Shown here: positions 29,746 through 43,119 of the stretch, piece by piece
Layout of the letters: each line of letters opens with the position of its first letter
Numbering within the stretch: position 1 is the first letter of the stretch
Notes under the pieces: model-generated
Seen by the model: the letters and a program-made list of their open reading frames with translations, nothing else
The model's database searches: none
What the model was told of the DNA's origin: nothing
Program-made: the position numbers and the translations under genes
NCBI RefSeq assembly: GCF_014205675.1
Contig: NZ_JACIIX010000006.1
Span: 182,908 to 246,907 of the forward strand
DNA: 64,000 nucleotides
Direction of reading: 5' to 3'
From: Novispirillum itersonii
Lineage (GTDB): Bacteria > Pseudomonadota > Alphaproteobacteria > Rhodospirillales > Rhodospirillaceae

Positions 29746-31260
29746 TTGTTCCGGCATTCGCAACTGGAAAGCGTTAAGGCGTGGCTGGAGCATCCCGCTT
29801 CAGCGGCACTCCCCCGGCATGCACGGATCCAGCGGGCGATCCGGCAGATGATTCTGGATGGGGCTTTGGGTCCGGGGAAGCCGCTTCCGGCATCACGGGC
29901 GCTGGCGGTGTCACTCGGTGTCTCCCGCGATACGGTGGAGGCGGCCTATACCCAGCTGCATGCGGAGGGGTTCATTGAACGGCAGGTCGGCCGGGGCAGC
30001 TTTGTGGCGGAGGGACCGGGTTTCTCCCCCGGGACCTCTCAGCCGCCGCCCTGCGGTCCCTTGTCAGCGGTTGTTCCGTCGCTGAGCCGGAGGGGGATGG
30101 CGATGGTGGCCGGGGGCGGGGTGCGGGAAAGTGCCCATCCCCGGCCTTTCGCGCCGGGGGTCCCGGAGACGCGAAGCTTTCCACTGCCCCTGTGGGACCG
30201 GTTGCAGCGGCAGATTGTCAAGGAGAGCGGGACCCGGGCGCTGCTGCATGGAGACCCGCAGGGGATGGAGCCGCTGCGGCGGGCGATTGCCGATTATGTC
30301 AATCTGGAGCGGGGGGCACGGGCGACGCCGGACCGGGTGCTGGTGCTGACCAGCGCCCAGCAGGCGATGCTGTTGTGCGCCACCGTTCTGCTGGATCCGG
30401 GGGAGCGGATTTTTGTCGAAGACCCGGCTTACTACGGCGCGCGGCGGGCTTTTGAGGCTGCCGGTCTGGAGTGTGTGCCGGTGCCGGTGGACGGGCAGGG
30501 AATCACGGTGGGGCCGATTCTCTCCGCCCCGCATCAGGCCCGGGCCCTGTGCCTGACACCGTCACACCAGTTTCCGACCGGGGCGACGCTGACGCTGGAG
30601 CGTCGGCTGGCGCTGATAGACTGGGCGCAGCGGCAGCAGGCGTGGATCATTGAAGATGATTACGACAGCGAATTTCATTATGCGGGCAAGCCGACCGCCT
30701 GCGTACAGGGGCTGGATCCGTATGGGCGCACCATTTACGTCGGCACCTTCACCAAATCGGTGTTTCCCGGTCTGCGCATCGGTTACGCCGTGCTGCCGCC
30801 GCAGCTGGTTCAGCCGATGACCATTGCCCGCACTCTTCAGGATGGCCATACGGCACCCTTGGCGCAGCTGACACTGGCCCGCTTTATGGAAGGCGGGCAC
30901 TTCGGGGCCTATGTCCGCAGTATGCGCAGCCTGTATGCGCAGCGGTTGGACATCCTGTCCGGTTTGCTCCGGCGGCATCTGTCCGGCATCGTGGAGCCCC
31001 GTCTACCGGTGGGCGGATTACAGATGCCCTGCATGCTGACCCCTGAAATCTCTGAGAGCGGGACGGTGCAGGCGGCACGTCGGGCCGGGGTGGAGCTTCT
31101 CGGTCTGTCCGGGTTATACGCAGACCGTCAGCAGCCGGAACGGTCGGGGTTCCTGATGGGCTTTGCGGCCTACACGGCGACGGAAATGGAAGAGGCCGTC
31201 AGGGCTGTGGCCCCTGTGCTGCGGGGGAGAGGCCTGCGGCACTCTCCCCCGTCGCGGTAA
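29746..31260 (+). CDS. MocR-family (GntR/aminotransferase) transcriptional regulator
   Basis: A 504-residue fusion of a GntR-type winged helix (about residues 22-88: RHARIQRAIRQMILDGALGP, LAVSLGVSRDTVEAAYTQL) to a type I aminotransferase-like domain (about 130-490) with the PLP-lysine motif GTFTKSVFPGLRIGY. Members sense PLP-linked metabolites such as PLP, GABA or taurine. The start is TTG 29746: an in-frame stop lies at 29710 and no ATG or GTG precedes the HTH. The shared intergenic region with the BenE-like gene contains CTGGATCAG, a possible operator. The effector is unknown. Confidence 0.85.
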   Translation: MFRHSQLESVKAWLEHPASAALPRHARIQRAIRQMILDGALGPGKPLPASRALAVSLGVSRDTVEAAYTQLHAEGFIERQVGRGSFVAEGPGFSPGTSQPPPCGPLSAVVPSLSRRGMAMVAGGGVRESAHPRPFAPGVPETRSFPLPLWDRLQRQIVKESGTRALLHGDPQGMEPLRRAIADYVNLERGARATPDRVLVLTSAQQAMLLCATVLLDPGERIFVEDPAYYGARRAFEAAGLECVPVPVDGQGITVGPILSAPHQARALCLTPSHQFPTGATLTLERRLALIDWAQRQQAWIIEDDYDSEFHYAGKPTACVQGLDPYGRTIYVGTFTKSVFPGLRIGYAVLPPQLVQPMTIARTLQDGHTAPLAQLTLARFMEGGHFGAYVRSMRSLYAQRLDILSGLLRRHLSGIVEPRLPVGGLQMPCMLTPEISESGTVQAARRAGVELLGLSGLYADRQQPERSGFLMGFAAYTATEMEEAVRAVAPVLRGRGLRHSPPSR

Positions 31261-31284
31261 CAAAGAAACAGGGCAGCTTCGCCT

Positions 31285-32784
31285 TTAACGGCGGGCGAAG
31301 TTCACCGCCTCTTCCGTGGCGCGGACCAGCGCCCGGGCCTTGTTGCGGCATTCCTCGTATTCGCTGTCCGGATCGCTGTCGAGGACAATCCCGGCCCCGG
31401 CCTGAATGATCACTTCGCCATCCTTCACCAGAGCGGTGCGCAGGGCGATACAGGTATCCATCTGACCGTTGGCGGAGATATAGCCGACACATCCGGCGTA
31501 GAAGCTGCGGCGCTCCTGCTCCAGCTCGTCGATGATTTCCATCGCCCGGACCTTGGGAGCACCGGAGACGGTCCCCGCCGGGAACCCGGCCATCAGGGCC
31601 GACAGGGCATCATGATCGTCGGAGATATCGCCTTCCACGTTGGAGACGATGTGCATGACGTGGCTGTAGTTCTCGATGATCATCTGGTCGGTGACCTTAA
31701 CCGTGCCGACCTTGGCAACCCGGCCCACATCGTTACGGCCCAGATCGAGCAGCATCAGGTGTTCGGCCAGTTCCTTCGGATCGGCCAGCAGGTCTTCCGC
31801 CAGCTCCCGGTCCTGTTCCGGGGTTTTTCCGCGCGGGCGGGTTCCGGCGATCGGGCGGATCGTCACCTTGCCATCGCGCAGCCGGACCAGAATTTCCGGG
31901 CTGGAGCCGACCAGCGTGGCATCGCCCAGATCAAGGTGGAACAGGAACGGCGACGGATTGGTCCGCCGCAGCGCCCGGTACAGGGCAAACGGCGGCAGCC
32001 TGAACGGAATACGGAAGCGCTGCGACAGCACCACCTGAAAGATATCGCCCGCCGCAATGTACTCTTTGGCCTTGGCGACCATGCCGTGGAATTCTTCCCG
32101 GGTGACATTGCTGACCGGTTCCGGCGGGGTGTCGGTGGCGCGCGGTGTCTCGCGGCGATAGGGCAGAGACCGCTGGAAGTCATCCATCACATCGGCGATG
32201 CGTTCCCCGGCCTGCTGATAGGCGGCTTCGGCGGACACGCCATCCTGCGGGCGGACCGGGGTGACGATGGTCACCAGCCCGTCAACGTTATCGAAAATCG
32301 CCATCACCGTCGGGCGCATGAAAATGCCGTCGGGAATGCCGATGGTATCGGGATTGGCATCGGGCAGGTGTTCGGCCAGCCGCACGAAATCATAGCTCAT
32401 ATAGCCGACCAGACCGGCGGCCATCGGCGGCAGTCCCTGTGGCAGGTCGATGCTGCATTCCGCCACCAGAGCCCGGAACGAGGTCAGGGTTTCCCCTGCC
32501 GGTTCGTAGGCGGTGGGGTCCAGACGGGCGGAGCGGTTGATTTCTGCGCTGTTGCCGTGGCATCGCCACAAAATATCCGGCTTAAGGCCGATAAAGGAAT
32601 ACCGCCCGCGCACCGCGCCCCCTTCCACCGATTCCAGCAGGAAGCTGTTCGGCTGGCCATCAGCCAGCTTCAGCATGGCAGAAACCGGGGTTTCCAGATC
32701 CGCCACCATGCGGGACCAGACCACCTGCGCCTGACCGGCGGCATAGGCAGTGCGGAAGTCCTGGAACGCGGGAAGCGTCAACAT
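31285..32784 (-). CDS. trpE: Anthranilate synthase component I
   Basis: Forms anthranilate from chorismate with ammonia from TrpG. The 499-residue product has the usual length and shows the feedback-site motif SFLLESVEGG, then the catalytic core with IAAGDIFQVVLSQRF, PSPFLFHLDLGDATLVGSSPE, PIAGTRPRGKTPEQD and YSHVMHIVSNVEG. ATG 32784 follows AGGAG; an in-frame ATG at 32808 is the alternative. It stands apart from trpGDC and is convergent with the MocR gene 24 bases away. I saw no Trp-rich leader peptide upstream. Confidence 0.95.
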   Translation of the reverse strand: MLTLPAFQDFRTAYAAGQAQVVWSRMVADLETPVSAMLKLADGQPNSFLLESVEGGAVRGRYSFIGLKPDILWRCHGNSAEINRSARLDPTAYEPAGETLTSFRALVAECSIDLPQGLPPMAAGLVGYMSYDFVRLAEHLPDANPDTIGIPDGIFMRPTVMAIFDNVDGLVTIVTPVRPQDGVSAEAAYQQAGERIADVMDDFQRSLPYRRETPRATDTPPEPVSNVTREEFHGMVAKAKEYIAAGDIFQVVLSQRFRIPFRLPPFALYRALRRTNPSPFLFHLDLGDATLVGSSPEILVRLRDGKVTIRPIAGTRPRGKTPEQDRELAEDLLADPKELAEHLMLLDLGRNDVGRVAKVGTVKVTDQMIIENYSHVMHIVSNVEGDISDDHDALSALMAGFPAGTVSGAPKVRAMEIIDELEQERRSFYAGCVGYISANGQMDTCIALRTALVKDGEVIIQAGAGIVLDSDPDSEYEECRNKARALVRATEEAVNFARR

Positions 32785-32909
32785 GGGAAGGTACTCCTGA
32801 GTGATCATGGCCCCGGGCTTTCGTCTGATCCGGGGCGGGGGTGAAAAAAGGGTGATGTGCGGGGTGGCTGAGGGGTGGAGGGAAAGTCTGCGGGGATTAG
32901 GAAATCTCA

Positions 32910-32948
32910 CCGCAAACAAAACCGGGGCCGCAGGTTATGCGGCCCCGG
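32910..32948 (-). terminator. Terminator of the SurA/PpiD-like gene
   Basis: A perfect 11-bp stem CCGGGGCCGCA / TGCGGCCCCGG with a 5-nt loop. On the minus strand it runs into TTTTGTTTG. It starts 14 bases past the stop. Confidence 0.92.
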
Positions 32949-32961
32949 AACTGGATGAGAC

Positions 32962-34845
32962 TTACAGGGCTTTGTCAATCAGATCCCGCTTGATCACCGT
33001 TTTGAAGCGGGTTCCGAAGTCTGCGGTCAGCGCTTCGGTCAGATCCGATGCCGTTTCCTGTTTCAGGGTGGCGGCAACGGCATCAACCCCGGCCTGATCC
33101 GTGGCCGGATCGGCGGCAGTGATGGCATTCAGGCGGATGATGGTTGACCCGGATTCCCCGGGGACCAGAGCGGTGTCGTTGACAGCCATGGTAAACAGCT
33201 TCTGCACCATCTGGCGGGGGATGGTGGTGGAGCCGGCGGTCCCGTCACGGGTCACCGCCGGGATCGGGGCAAGGGTGATGCCCTTCGCCGGATCGGCCAG
33301 AGACGCCAGCGGCTTCCCGGCCTTGGCCTGTTCGGTCAGGGACTGGGCGACGGCTTCGGCCTTGGCCTTGCGGGCCCCTTCTTCCCACAGGGCAACAACG
33401 TCGGCGCGCACGGTCTCCAGCGGGCGCAGGGCCGCCGGGGTCACCGCGTTGACCCGCAGCAGGAACTGACCGGCAGGCGTCTGTTCCAGACGGCTTTCCT
33501 CGCCGGACTGGAGGGAAAAGGCGGAGGCGAGGATCTGCTCCCGCATGCCATCGGGCAAGGCGGTTTCCAGCTTGCCGCTGGCATCCATTCCCTTGTCGGT
33601 CACCGCGCCGATTTCGATCAGCGGCAGCGACAGCTTCTTGGCGGCAGCCGGGAAACCGGCACCGCTGGCCAGTTCGTCCTCAGCCTGACGGGCTACCTGA
33701 TACAGGGCTTCATCGGCCTTGGCGCGGGTCAGCTCGGTGCGGATTTCATCCTTCACCGCTTCCAGTGGCTTCTGGCCGGCAGGGTGAATTTCGGAAACGC
33801 CAAACACGTGCCATCCCAGCGGGCTCTGCACCGGGGCGGAGATCTGTCCGGCGGCCAGCGCCATGACGGCGTCGGCGGTTTCGCCCGGCAGACCGTCGCG
33901 GCTGATGTCGCCCATCGGCAGGAACACGCTGCCCGTGACGGCCGCAGACGCCTTTTCCAGATCGCCCGGGGTTTTGGCGGCGGCGATCACGGCCTTGGCC
34001 GCGTCTTCGCTGTCGACCAGAACCTGAGACACATGCCGGGTTTCCGGCATGGCGTACTGGTCCTTGTTGGCGGCGTAGTGGCTTTCAACTTCCAGATCGC
34101 TGACGGTGGCCCGTGCGGTCATATCGCTGCTGCGCAGGAGCAGAACGGAAATGGCGCGGGTTTCCGGGGCCATAAAGCGGACGGCATTGGCCTCATAAAC
34201 CGACTTCAGCTCGTCGTCACCGGCAGTCTTATCCAGCGGCTGCGCCTTGGCGGAAACCACGAGGGCATCCCCGGTGCGGGTTTCCTTCTGGTAGCGGTAC
34301 AGGGTCTCCGCCAGAATTTTCGGGGCTGCGGCGTTGGCTTCCACGCCGCCGGTCAGGCGGCGGGTGGTCAGGTCCGGGCGGACCAGTTTGATGTACATGT
34401 CTTCGGTCAGGTTGTTTGCCATCAGGGTCCGCTGGAACAGATCCTTGTCAAACTTTCCGTCCGCGCCCTTGAAGGTCGGCTGTTCCATGATGGCCTGACG
34501 CAGGCCCTCGTCAGAGACCACCAGACCGAGATCCTTTGCGGCCATCTGCTGGGTGGCGGAGGACACAATCCCGATGATGGTGCTGTCGAGAATGCCGAAC
34601 TGCTTCGCGGTTTCCGCATTGAAGCTGGCACCGAACATGCCACGGAACTGTTCCACCTGACGGGTGAACTGCTTGGCGACATAACCCGGATCATACTCAA
34701 GGTCCCCGACCTTGATCGCGACACGGTCGGTGGCAAGACCGCGCATCACGTCACCGACACCCCAGACGCCGAAGCTGAGGATCAGCAGGACGAACAGGAT
34801 CTTGATGACCCATGAGCCGGAGGATTTACGCAGAACGTCAAGCAT
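32962..34845 (-). CDS. Membrane-anchored SurA/PpiD-type peptidyl-prolyl isomerase
   Basis: Periplasmic folding factor of outer-membrane and secreted proteins, tethered to the inner membrane. The 627-residue protein starts MLDVLRKSSGSWVIKILFVLLILSFGVWGVGD, giving one membrane helix at about residues 13-33. A SurA_N-like helical region follows (VGDLEYDPGYVAKQFTRQVEQF), then a parvulin-like domain around residues 240-360 (MPETRHVSQVLVDSE, FLPMGDISRDGLPGE, SPLGWHVFGV) and a helical tail. This is the PpiD architecture. It is divergent from tpiA. Confidence 0.9.
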   Translation of the reverse strand: MLDVLRKSSGSWVIKILFVLLILSFGVWGVGDVMRGLATDRVAIKVGDLEYDPGYVAKQFTRQVEQFRGMFGASFNAETAKQFGILDSTIIGIVSSATQQMAAKDLGLVVSDEGLRQAIMEQPTFKGADGKFDKDLFQRTLMANNLTEDMYIKLVRPDLTTRRLTGGVEANAAAPKILAETLYRYQKETRTGDALVVSAKAQPLDKTAGDDELKSVYEANAVRFMAPETRAISVLLLRSSDMTARATVSDLEVESHYAANKDQYAMPETRHVSQVLVDSEDAAKAVIAAAKTPGDLEKASAAVTGSVFLPMGDISRDGLPGETADAVMALAAGQISAPVQSPLGWHVFGVSEIHPAGQKPLEAVKDEIRTELTRAKADEALYQVARQAEDELASGAGFPAAAKKLSLPLIEIGAVTDKGMDASGKLETALPDGMREQILASAFSLQSGEESRLEQTPAGQFLLRVNAVTPAALRPLETVRADVVALWEEGARKAKAEAVAQSLTEQAKAGKPLASLADPAKGITLAPIPAVTRDGTAGSTTIPRQMVQKLFTMAVNDTALVPGESGSTIIRLNAITAADPATDQAGVDAVAATLKQETASDLTEALTADFGTRFKTVIKRDLIDKAL

Positions 34846-35177
34846 AGGGAAATCCCAGACTGGACGGCAGGGCAGCGGCCCGCCGGAAGGAAATCAGGAA
34901 TGAGAGACCAGCCTCTCAGGCGGCGCATGATACGGACAGCCCGGCGGACCCGCAACCATGGAAGACGCCGCTTTGCATGGAAAAGTGTGATCGATGCGCT
35001 GTTCTGTCCGGGGTGGTCTGCCATCAGGGCTGTCGCTGGCATTGGAAATCCGGCGGGATCGTGGTAAACAGCGTGCGGAATAACACTGCTCCGCTCCGCC
35101 CGGTCTCCTTCGCGTCCGGGCAGGGTGGCTGCACCGCAAAACAGTCTTGAAAAGCAGTCTTGATAAGAGGAAATGGA
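34846..35177. other. Divergent intergenic region, ppiD-like gene / tpiA
   Basis: This 332-bp gap holds no convincing gene. It contains an inverted repeat TGAGAG-N6-CTCTCA (34901-34918) and, just before tpiA, two adjacent 13-bp near-copies CAGTCTTGAAAAG and CAGTCTTGATAAG (35142-35167). Confidence 0.6.
35142..35167 (+). repeat. Tandem 13-bp repeat in the tpiA leader
   Basis: CAGTCTTGAAAAG at 35142-35154 and CAGTCTTGATAAG at 35155-35167 match at 12 of 13 positions and end 10 bases before the tpiA start. They may be a duplicated operator or a chance duplication. Confidence 0.6.
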
Positions 35178-35936
35178 ATGAGCTCGCGTCGTCCGCTGAT
35201 CGCCGGTAACTGGAAGATGAATGGCCTGCGGGCCGATGCTGACCTGCTCGTTTCCGGCCTTGCCGCGCGGTATAAGGCCCTGTCGGCCCCGGCGTTTGAC
35301 ATGCTGCTGTGCCCCCCGGCGACGCTGGTCGCCACGGTGGCGGCGCAGGCTGCCGGTTCGGGCCTGAAAGTTGGCGGGCAGGATTGCCACCGCAATGAAA
35401 AGGGGGCCCATACCGGCGATATTTCCGCCTGGATGCTGCGGGATATCGGGGCCGGTTATGTGATTGTCGGTCACTCCGAACGCCGTCAGGATCACGCTGA
35501 AACCAATGCTGTGGTGAAGGATAAGGCGCAGGCGGCACAGGCGGCCGGTCTGGTGGCGGTGATCTGCATCGGCGAGACCGAGGCGGAGCGTGACCGTGGC
35601 GAAACCCTGCGGGTGGTGGCGGATCAGGTGCGCGGGTCCATGCCGGCCGGTTCGACCGCCGAAAACACCGTTCTGGCGTATGAGCCGGTGTGGGCGATCG
35701 GCACCGGCCGCACCCCGACCCCGGATGACGTGGCCGAAGTGCACGCTGAAATCCGCAAGGTGGCGGCGGAAGTGCTGGGCAGCGCTGCCCAGCAGCTTAA
35801 GATCCTCTACGGCGGATCGGTGAAGCCGTCCAATGCCATGGAGTTTCTGGGGCTGACGGACGTTGATGGTGCGCTGGTCGGGGGCGCCAGCCTGAAGGTT
35901 GATGATTTCTGGGCGATTGCTGAAGCCGTGTCCTGA
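35178..35936 (+). CDS. tpiA: Triosephosphate isomerase
   Basis: Interconverts dihydroxyacetone phosphate and glyceraldehyde 3-phosphate. The 252-residue TIM barrel has AGNWKMNG (N11, K13), the catalytic His in VIVGHSERR and Glu in [18 protein letters not shown], and the phosphate-binding [12 protein letters not shown] 35178 follows AGAGGAAA; the open frame begins 6 codons earlier without a family match. secG follows 221 bases later on the same strand. Confidence 0.97.
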   Translation: MSSRRPLIAGNWKMNGLRADADLLVSGLAARYKALSAPAFDMLLCPPATLVATVAAQAAGSGLKVGGQDCHRNEKGAHTGDISAWMLRDIGAGYVIVGHSERRQDHAETNAVVKDKAQAAQAAGLVAVICIGETEAERDRGETLRVVADQVRGSMPAGSTAENTVLAYEPVWAIGTGRTPTPDDVAEVHAEIRKVAAEVLGSAAQQLKILYGGSVKPSNAMEFLGLTDVDGALVGGASLKVDDFWAIAEAVS

Positions 35937-36157
35937 TCGGCTTCTGTTCCGGATGCCGGGCCCGTGCCCGTCCGTCGGCGGCAGCCGTGCGGCACGGGCG
36001 GGGCAGGCATTCCGGGAAAAACATGCCGCTGGCAAATTTAGTGCTGGCATCTGCCGCGCGGTCACATTAAAAAGCCGCGTTTGAGAGGTTAGGCTGATCC
36101 GTGCCGGTCCGCAGTTGCGGGGGTGGTGCATCGGCCCAGAATGGGTATTGATTGTCC

Positions 36158-36463
36158 ATGATTACCGTCGTTCTGGTCATCCATCTGCTGATCGCGCTTG
36201 CTCTGGTCGGCGTCATCCTGTTGCAGCGTTCCGAGGGCGGTGCCCTTGGCATGGGCGGCGGCGGTGGCGGCGGTCTGGTGTCCGGCCGTGCGGCCGGGAA
36301 CATCCTGACCCGTACCACCGCCATTCTGGCGACCGCGTTTTTCATCACCAGTCTGGTGCTGGCGATTATGGCCAATAACAGCGGTTCGGCCTCCAAGACG
36401 TCGATCGTTGATACTCCGGCCCAGAGCACCCCGGCGGCCCCGGCCGCTCCGGTGTCTCAGTAA
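36158..36463 (+). CDS. secG: Preprotein translocase subunit SecG
   Basis: Small inner-membrane subunit of the SecYEG channel. The 101-residue protein has two membrane helices (about residues 1-22 and 48-70) joined by the conserved LLQRSEGGALGMGGGGGGG loop, then an Ala/Pro/Ser-rich tail. ATG 36158 is used; a TTG two codons earlier is possible, and the ribosome site is weak. The tpiA-secG-pyrG order is common in proteobacteria. Confidence 0.95.
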   Translation: MITVVLVIHLLIALALVGVILLQRSEGGALGMGGGGGGGLVSGRAAGNILTRTTAILATAFFITSLVLAIMANNSGSASKTSIVDTPAQSTPAAPAAPVSQ

Positions 36464-36469
36464 CGTGTG

Positions 36470-36492
36470 GCGGGGTCCCCGGCGGACCCCGC
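36470..36492 (+). terminator. Hairpin after secG
   Basis: A perfect 9-bp stem GCGGGGTCC / GGACCCCGC with loop CCGGC lies 6 bases after secG and is followed by TCTCTGTC. There is no strong T-run, so termination is uncertain. Confidence 0.5.
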
Positions 36493-36510
36493 TCTCTGTC
36501 CGGAGGTTCC

Positions 36511-38477
<1,967 letters not shown>

Positions 38478-38508
38478 TTTCGCTCCTGCCGGTTTCAAGG
38501 ATATCCAG

Positions 38509-40703
<2,195 letters not shown>

Positions 40704-40734
40704 TTCCCGGATCTTCTGACCGCTGTCAGGCTTG

Positions 40735-40768
40735 CAGGCCGGGGCAAAAGCTCCGGCCTGTTGCTTTT
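40735..40768 (+). terminator. Terminator of eno
   Basis: An 11-bp stem CAGGCCGGGGC / GCTCCGGCCTG (one G-T pair) with loop AAAA, followed by TTGCTTTT. Confidence 0.88.
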
Positions 40769-40857
40769 GGGGTGTTGCCGGAACGGGCCGGAAGGCGTTA
40801 TCGTTAAGGTCTTCAGGCAGTTACGCTGCCAAAAACCATCGGGGTCGGACGACGGGG

Positions 40858-41424
40858 ATGAAGCCACCCATTTGCGACAGTGTGTTTGATGTGGCTTTCT
40901 GGCTGATCGACCGGGCTCTGGACGACGGGGAATATCTTCAGCCCCAGAAACTGCAACGTCTGCTGTTTCTGGCGCAGGCTTACTATGCGGTGATGTCCAA
41001 GGGCGACAAACTGATGCCGTGCCTGTTCATTGCCTCCGGCATGGGCCCACTGGAGCCGTCTTCCTGGCGGGCCTTTGAACATGGCCGCCCGAAGGTTGAT
41101 TATCAGAAGATTCCGCAGGAAATCCAGCCGTTTCTGGACAGTCTGTGGCGGAAGTTCAGCCCCCACAGCGCCGAGTATTTAAACAAGCTGGTGTGCAGTC
41201 ATCCGCCGTATCAGGATGCCTTCGCACAGGGGCGGCGCAGTGAAATCACGCTGGAGGCGATGGTGGCCTATTATGGCCGGAAGCCGACCCAGAACCAGCC
41301 GGGGCTGAAGGATGCCCCGCCGATCGACCGGGTTCTGCGGCCGCGTGTCATGCGGTCCCAGACCGGGAAGCCGGTCAGCGTGACCAGTTGGACACCCAAA
41401 CGCAAGACACCTCCAACCCCCTGA
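40858..41424 (+). CDS. Panacea/SocA-like (DUF4065) domain protein, no adjacent toxin
   Basis: A 188-residue protein whose residues ~7-120 (FDVAFWLIDRALDDGEYLQPQKLQRLLFLAQAYYAVMSKGDKLMP) resemble the DUF4065/Panacea domain, known from SocA, an antitoxin and proteolysis adaptor of Caulobacter, and from other antitoxins. The C-terminal third is basic and Pro-rich (RPRVMRSQTGKPVSVTSWTPKRKTPP). Neighbours are eno upstream and a convergent diguanylate cyclase 6 bases away; no partner toxin frame is visible on either side. A housekeeping adaptor role is possible but unproven. ATG 40858 begins the domain; the earlier open frame runs over the eno terminator. Confidence 0.75.
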   Translation: MKPPICDSVFDVAFWLIDRALDDGEYLQPQKLQRLLFLAQAYYAVMSKGDKLMPCLFIASGMGPLEPSSWRAFEHGRPKVDYQKIPQEIQPFLDSLWRKFSPHSAEYLNKLVCSHPPYQDAFAQGRRSEITLEAMVAYYGRKPTQNQPGLKDAPPIDRVLRPRVMRSQTGKPVSVTSWTPKRKTPPTP

Positions 41425-41430
41425 CTGCTT

Positions 41431-43092
41431 TTATCCGGCCATCGCACGGTTCCGTCCGGCCCGTTTGGCATCATACAGGGCTGTATCGGCGCGGCCGATG
41501 GTATCGGCAATGGATGTGTCGGTCAGCAGGGCCTGCGACAGGCCAATGCTGATGGTCATCCGGCCGATATCAGGGAAAGGCGTCTCTGCCACCAGTGCGC
41601 AGAGGCGTTCAGCCAGACTGGTGCCGTCTGGCCGGGCCGGGGTTTCCGGCAGCAGCAGCACAAACTCCTCACCCCCATACCGGGCAAGGCTGTCGCAGGT
41701 ACGGATGTTTGCCAACAGCAATCCGGCCAGTGTCTGAAGAACCCGGTCCCCGGCCTGATGGCCGTAAGTGTCGTTGACGGTCTTGAAGTGGTCGGCATCA
41801 ACCAACAGAATGGTGAACGTAATCCCGGACCGCTGGAACAGGGCAAACTGCTCTGCCCCGATGCTGTCGAACCGGCGCCGGTTCAGGACGCCGGTCAGGG
41901 CATCGTGGGTGGCAAGGCGCTGGAGTTCCTGATTCGCCTTTTCCAGCTCTGCGGTTCTTTCGGCAACCAGCGTTTCCAGAGACGCGTTGAGGCTGGCCAG
42001 ATCATGCTCCCGCTTCAGCAGGCTTTCAGCCATGGAGCGGAAGGCGGTGTTCAGTTGCCGGATCTCGGCAGGGCCCTGCAACGCCGGGAAGGTTTCGGGA
42101 ATCCGGTCCTGTTCCTCAATAGACCGTGCGGTTGCGGCCAGATGTTCAATTGGGCGGCTCAGGCGCAGGGCGAGGCGATAGACAATCAGGGCAGACAGAG
42201 CGACGCCCAGCGCACCGAGCCCCAGAAGCTTTTGGATCAGCGCCTGTACCGGGGCAACGGCGTCAGCCCGGGGCTGCCGGACGATCACATGCCAGACCAC
42301 AGAAGACGCCGGTCCGGTATCCACCTGTACAGCTGCCGTCAGGTAAGAGGCTCCATCAGGCCAGACCATCTCTCTGTATCCCTGTTCCGGAACGGCGGGG
42401 GCCTGTTCCGTGCCGACAAGGCTGTAGGGATAGAGGATCGTTCCGTTTTGGGTGGCGAGGATCACTTCGGCCCGGGTTCCGCTCAAGGGCCCGCGGACTG
42501 CTGATGCAACTGTGTCGGTCACCCATTCCCACGGGGCATGGGCTGAAAGGACGCCTCTCAGGGCTCCGTCCCGGGTGCGGACCGGTGTGGCAATGTCGAT
42601 GAAGCGCAGGGGCTGGCCGCTGGTGGGCTGTGGCAGCAGTTTGGCCAGCATCACGGCTTCGTGGATGTCCCCGAAGAAGTTTCCGGTCCGGCCGGACTGG
42701 AACCACGGCCGTTGCTCCGCATTCTGTCCGGTCAGGATGCCGTCCGTGGCCTGAAGGATCCGACCGGTCTGATCTGTCACTCCGATCCAGGCATAGGCAC
42801 CATGGGCGGCCTTGCGCATATCCAGAATCCGGCGGACATCGCCCCCGCTCAGGTCCCCGTCGGTGAACAGCGGGCCCTGTGCCAGAAGCTGGATTTCCTG
42901 TTGCCGTTCCCGCAGGTTTTCGGACAGCAGGGCCGCAGCAGATCCGGCCGCGGCCTCCAGCCGGTGCCCGGCGATTGTCTTCAGCTCATCGGTGGCGATC
43001 GAGCCGACATAGGCCCCGGCGGCCAAAACCCCGGTCAGGGTCAGGCCTCCGAACCAAAGGGTCAGGCGGATCCGCAGGCTGTCCAGCCGCAT
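41431..43092 (-). CDS. Membrane diguanylate cyclase with periplasmic Cache sensor (GGDEF)
   Basis: Likely makes cyclic di-GMP from GTP in response to a periplasmic signal. The 553-residue protein has an N-terminal membrane helix (~12-30), a double-Cache-like periplasmic region (~35-275), a second helix (~285-306), a HAMP segment (~307-360), a coiled coil (~360-395) and a GGDEF domain (~395-553). The active-site motif is GGEEF (473-477) and an inhibitory I-site RTCD (464-467) sits five residues before it, so product inhibition is expected. A GAGGAG ribosome site precedes the start. The antiporter gene lies upstream on the same strand with a 27-bp gap, so the two may be co-transcribed. Confidence 0.93.
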   Translation of the reverse strand: MRLDSLRIRLTLWFGGLTLTGVLAAGAYVGSIATDELKTIAGHRLEAAAGSAAALLSENLRERQQEIQLLAQGPLFTDGDLSGGDVRRILDMRKAAHGAYAWIGVTDQTGRILQATDGILTGQNAEQRPWFQSGRTGNFFGDIHEAVMLAKLLPQPTSGQPLRFIDIATPVRTRDGALRGVLSAHAPWEWVTDTVASAVRGPLSGTRAEVILATQNGTILYPYSLVGTEQAPAVPEQGYREMVWPDGASYLTAAVQVDTGPASSVVWHVIVRQPRADAVAPVQALIQKLLGLGALGVALSALIVYRLALRLSRPIEHLAATARSIEEQDRIPETFPALQGPAEIRQLNTAFRSMAESLLKREHDLASLNASLETLVAERTAELEKANQELQRLATHDALTGVLNRRRFDSIGAEQFALFQRSGITFTILLVDADHFKTVNDTYGHQAGDRVLQTLAGLLLANIRTCDSLARYGGEEFVLLLPETPARPDGTSLAERLCALVAETPFPDIGRMTISIGLSQALLTDTSIADTIGRADTALYDAKRAGRNRAMAG

Positions 43093-43119
43093 ACGTCACT
43101 CCTCAACGCAGGAATGCTG

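Noticed and set aside
32785..32961. Possible Trp-codon leader peptide and attenuator before trpE
   Set aside because: No short frame with adjacent TGG codons is present on the minus strand. The only strong hairpin is the terminator of the upstream SurA/PpiD-like gene.
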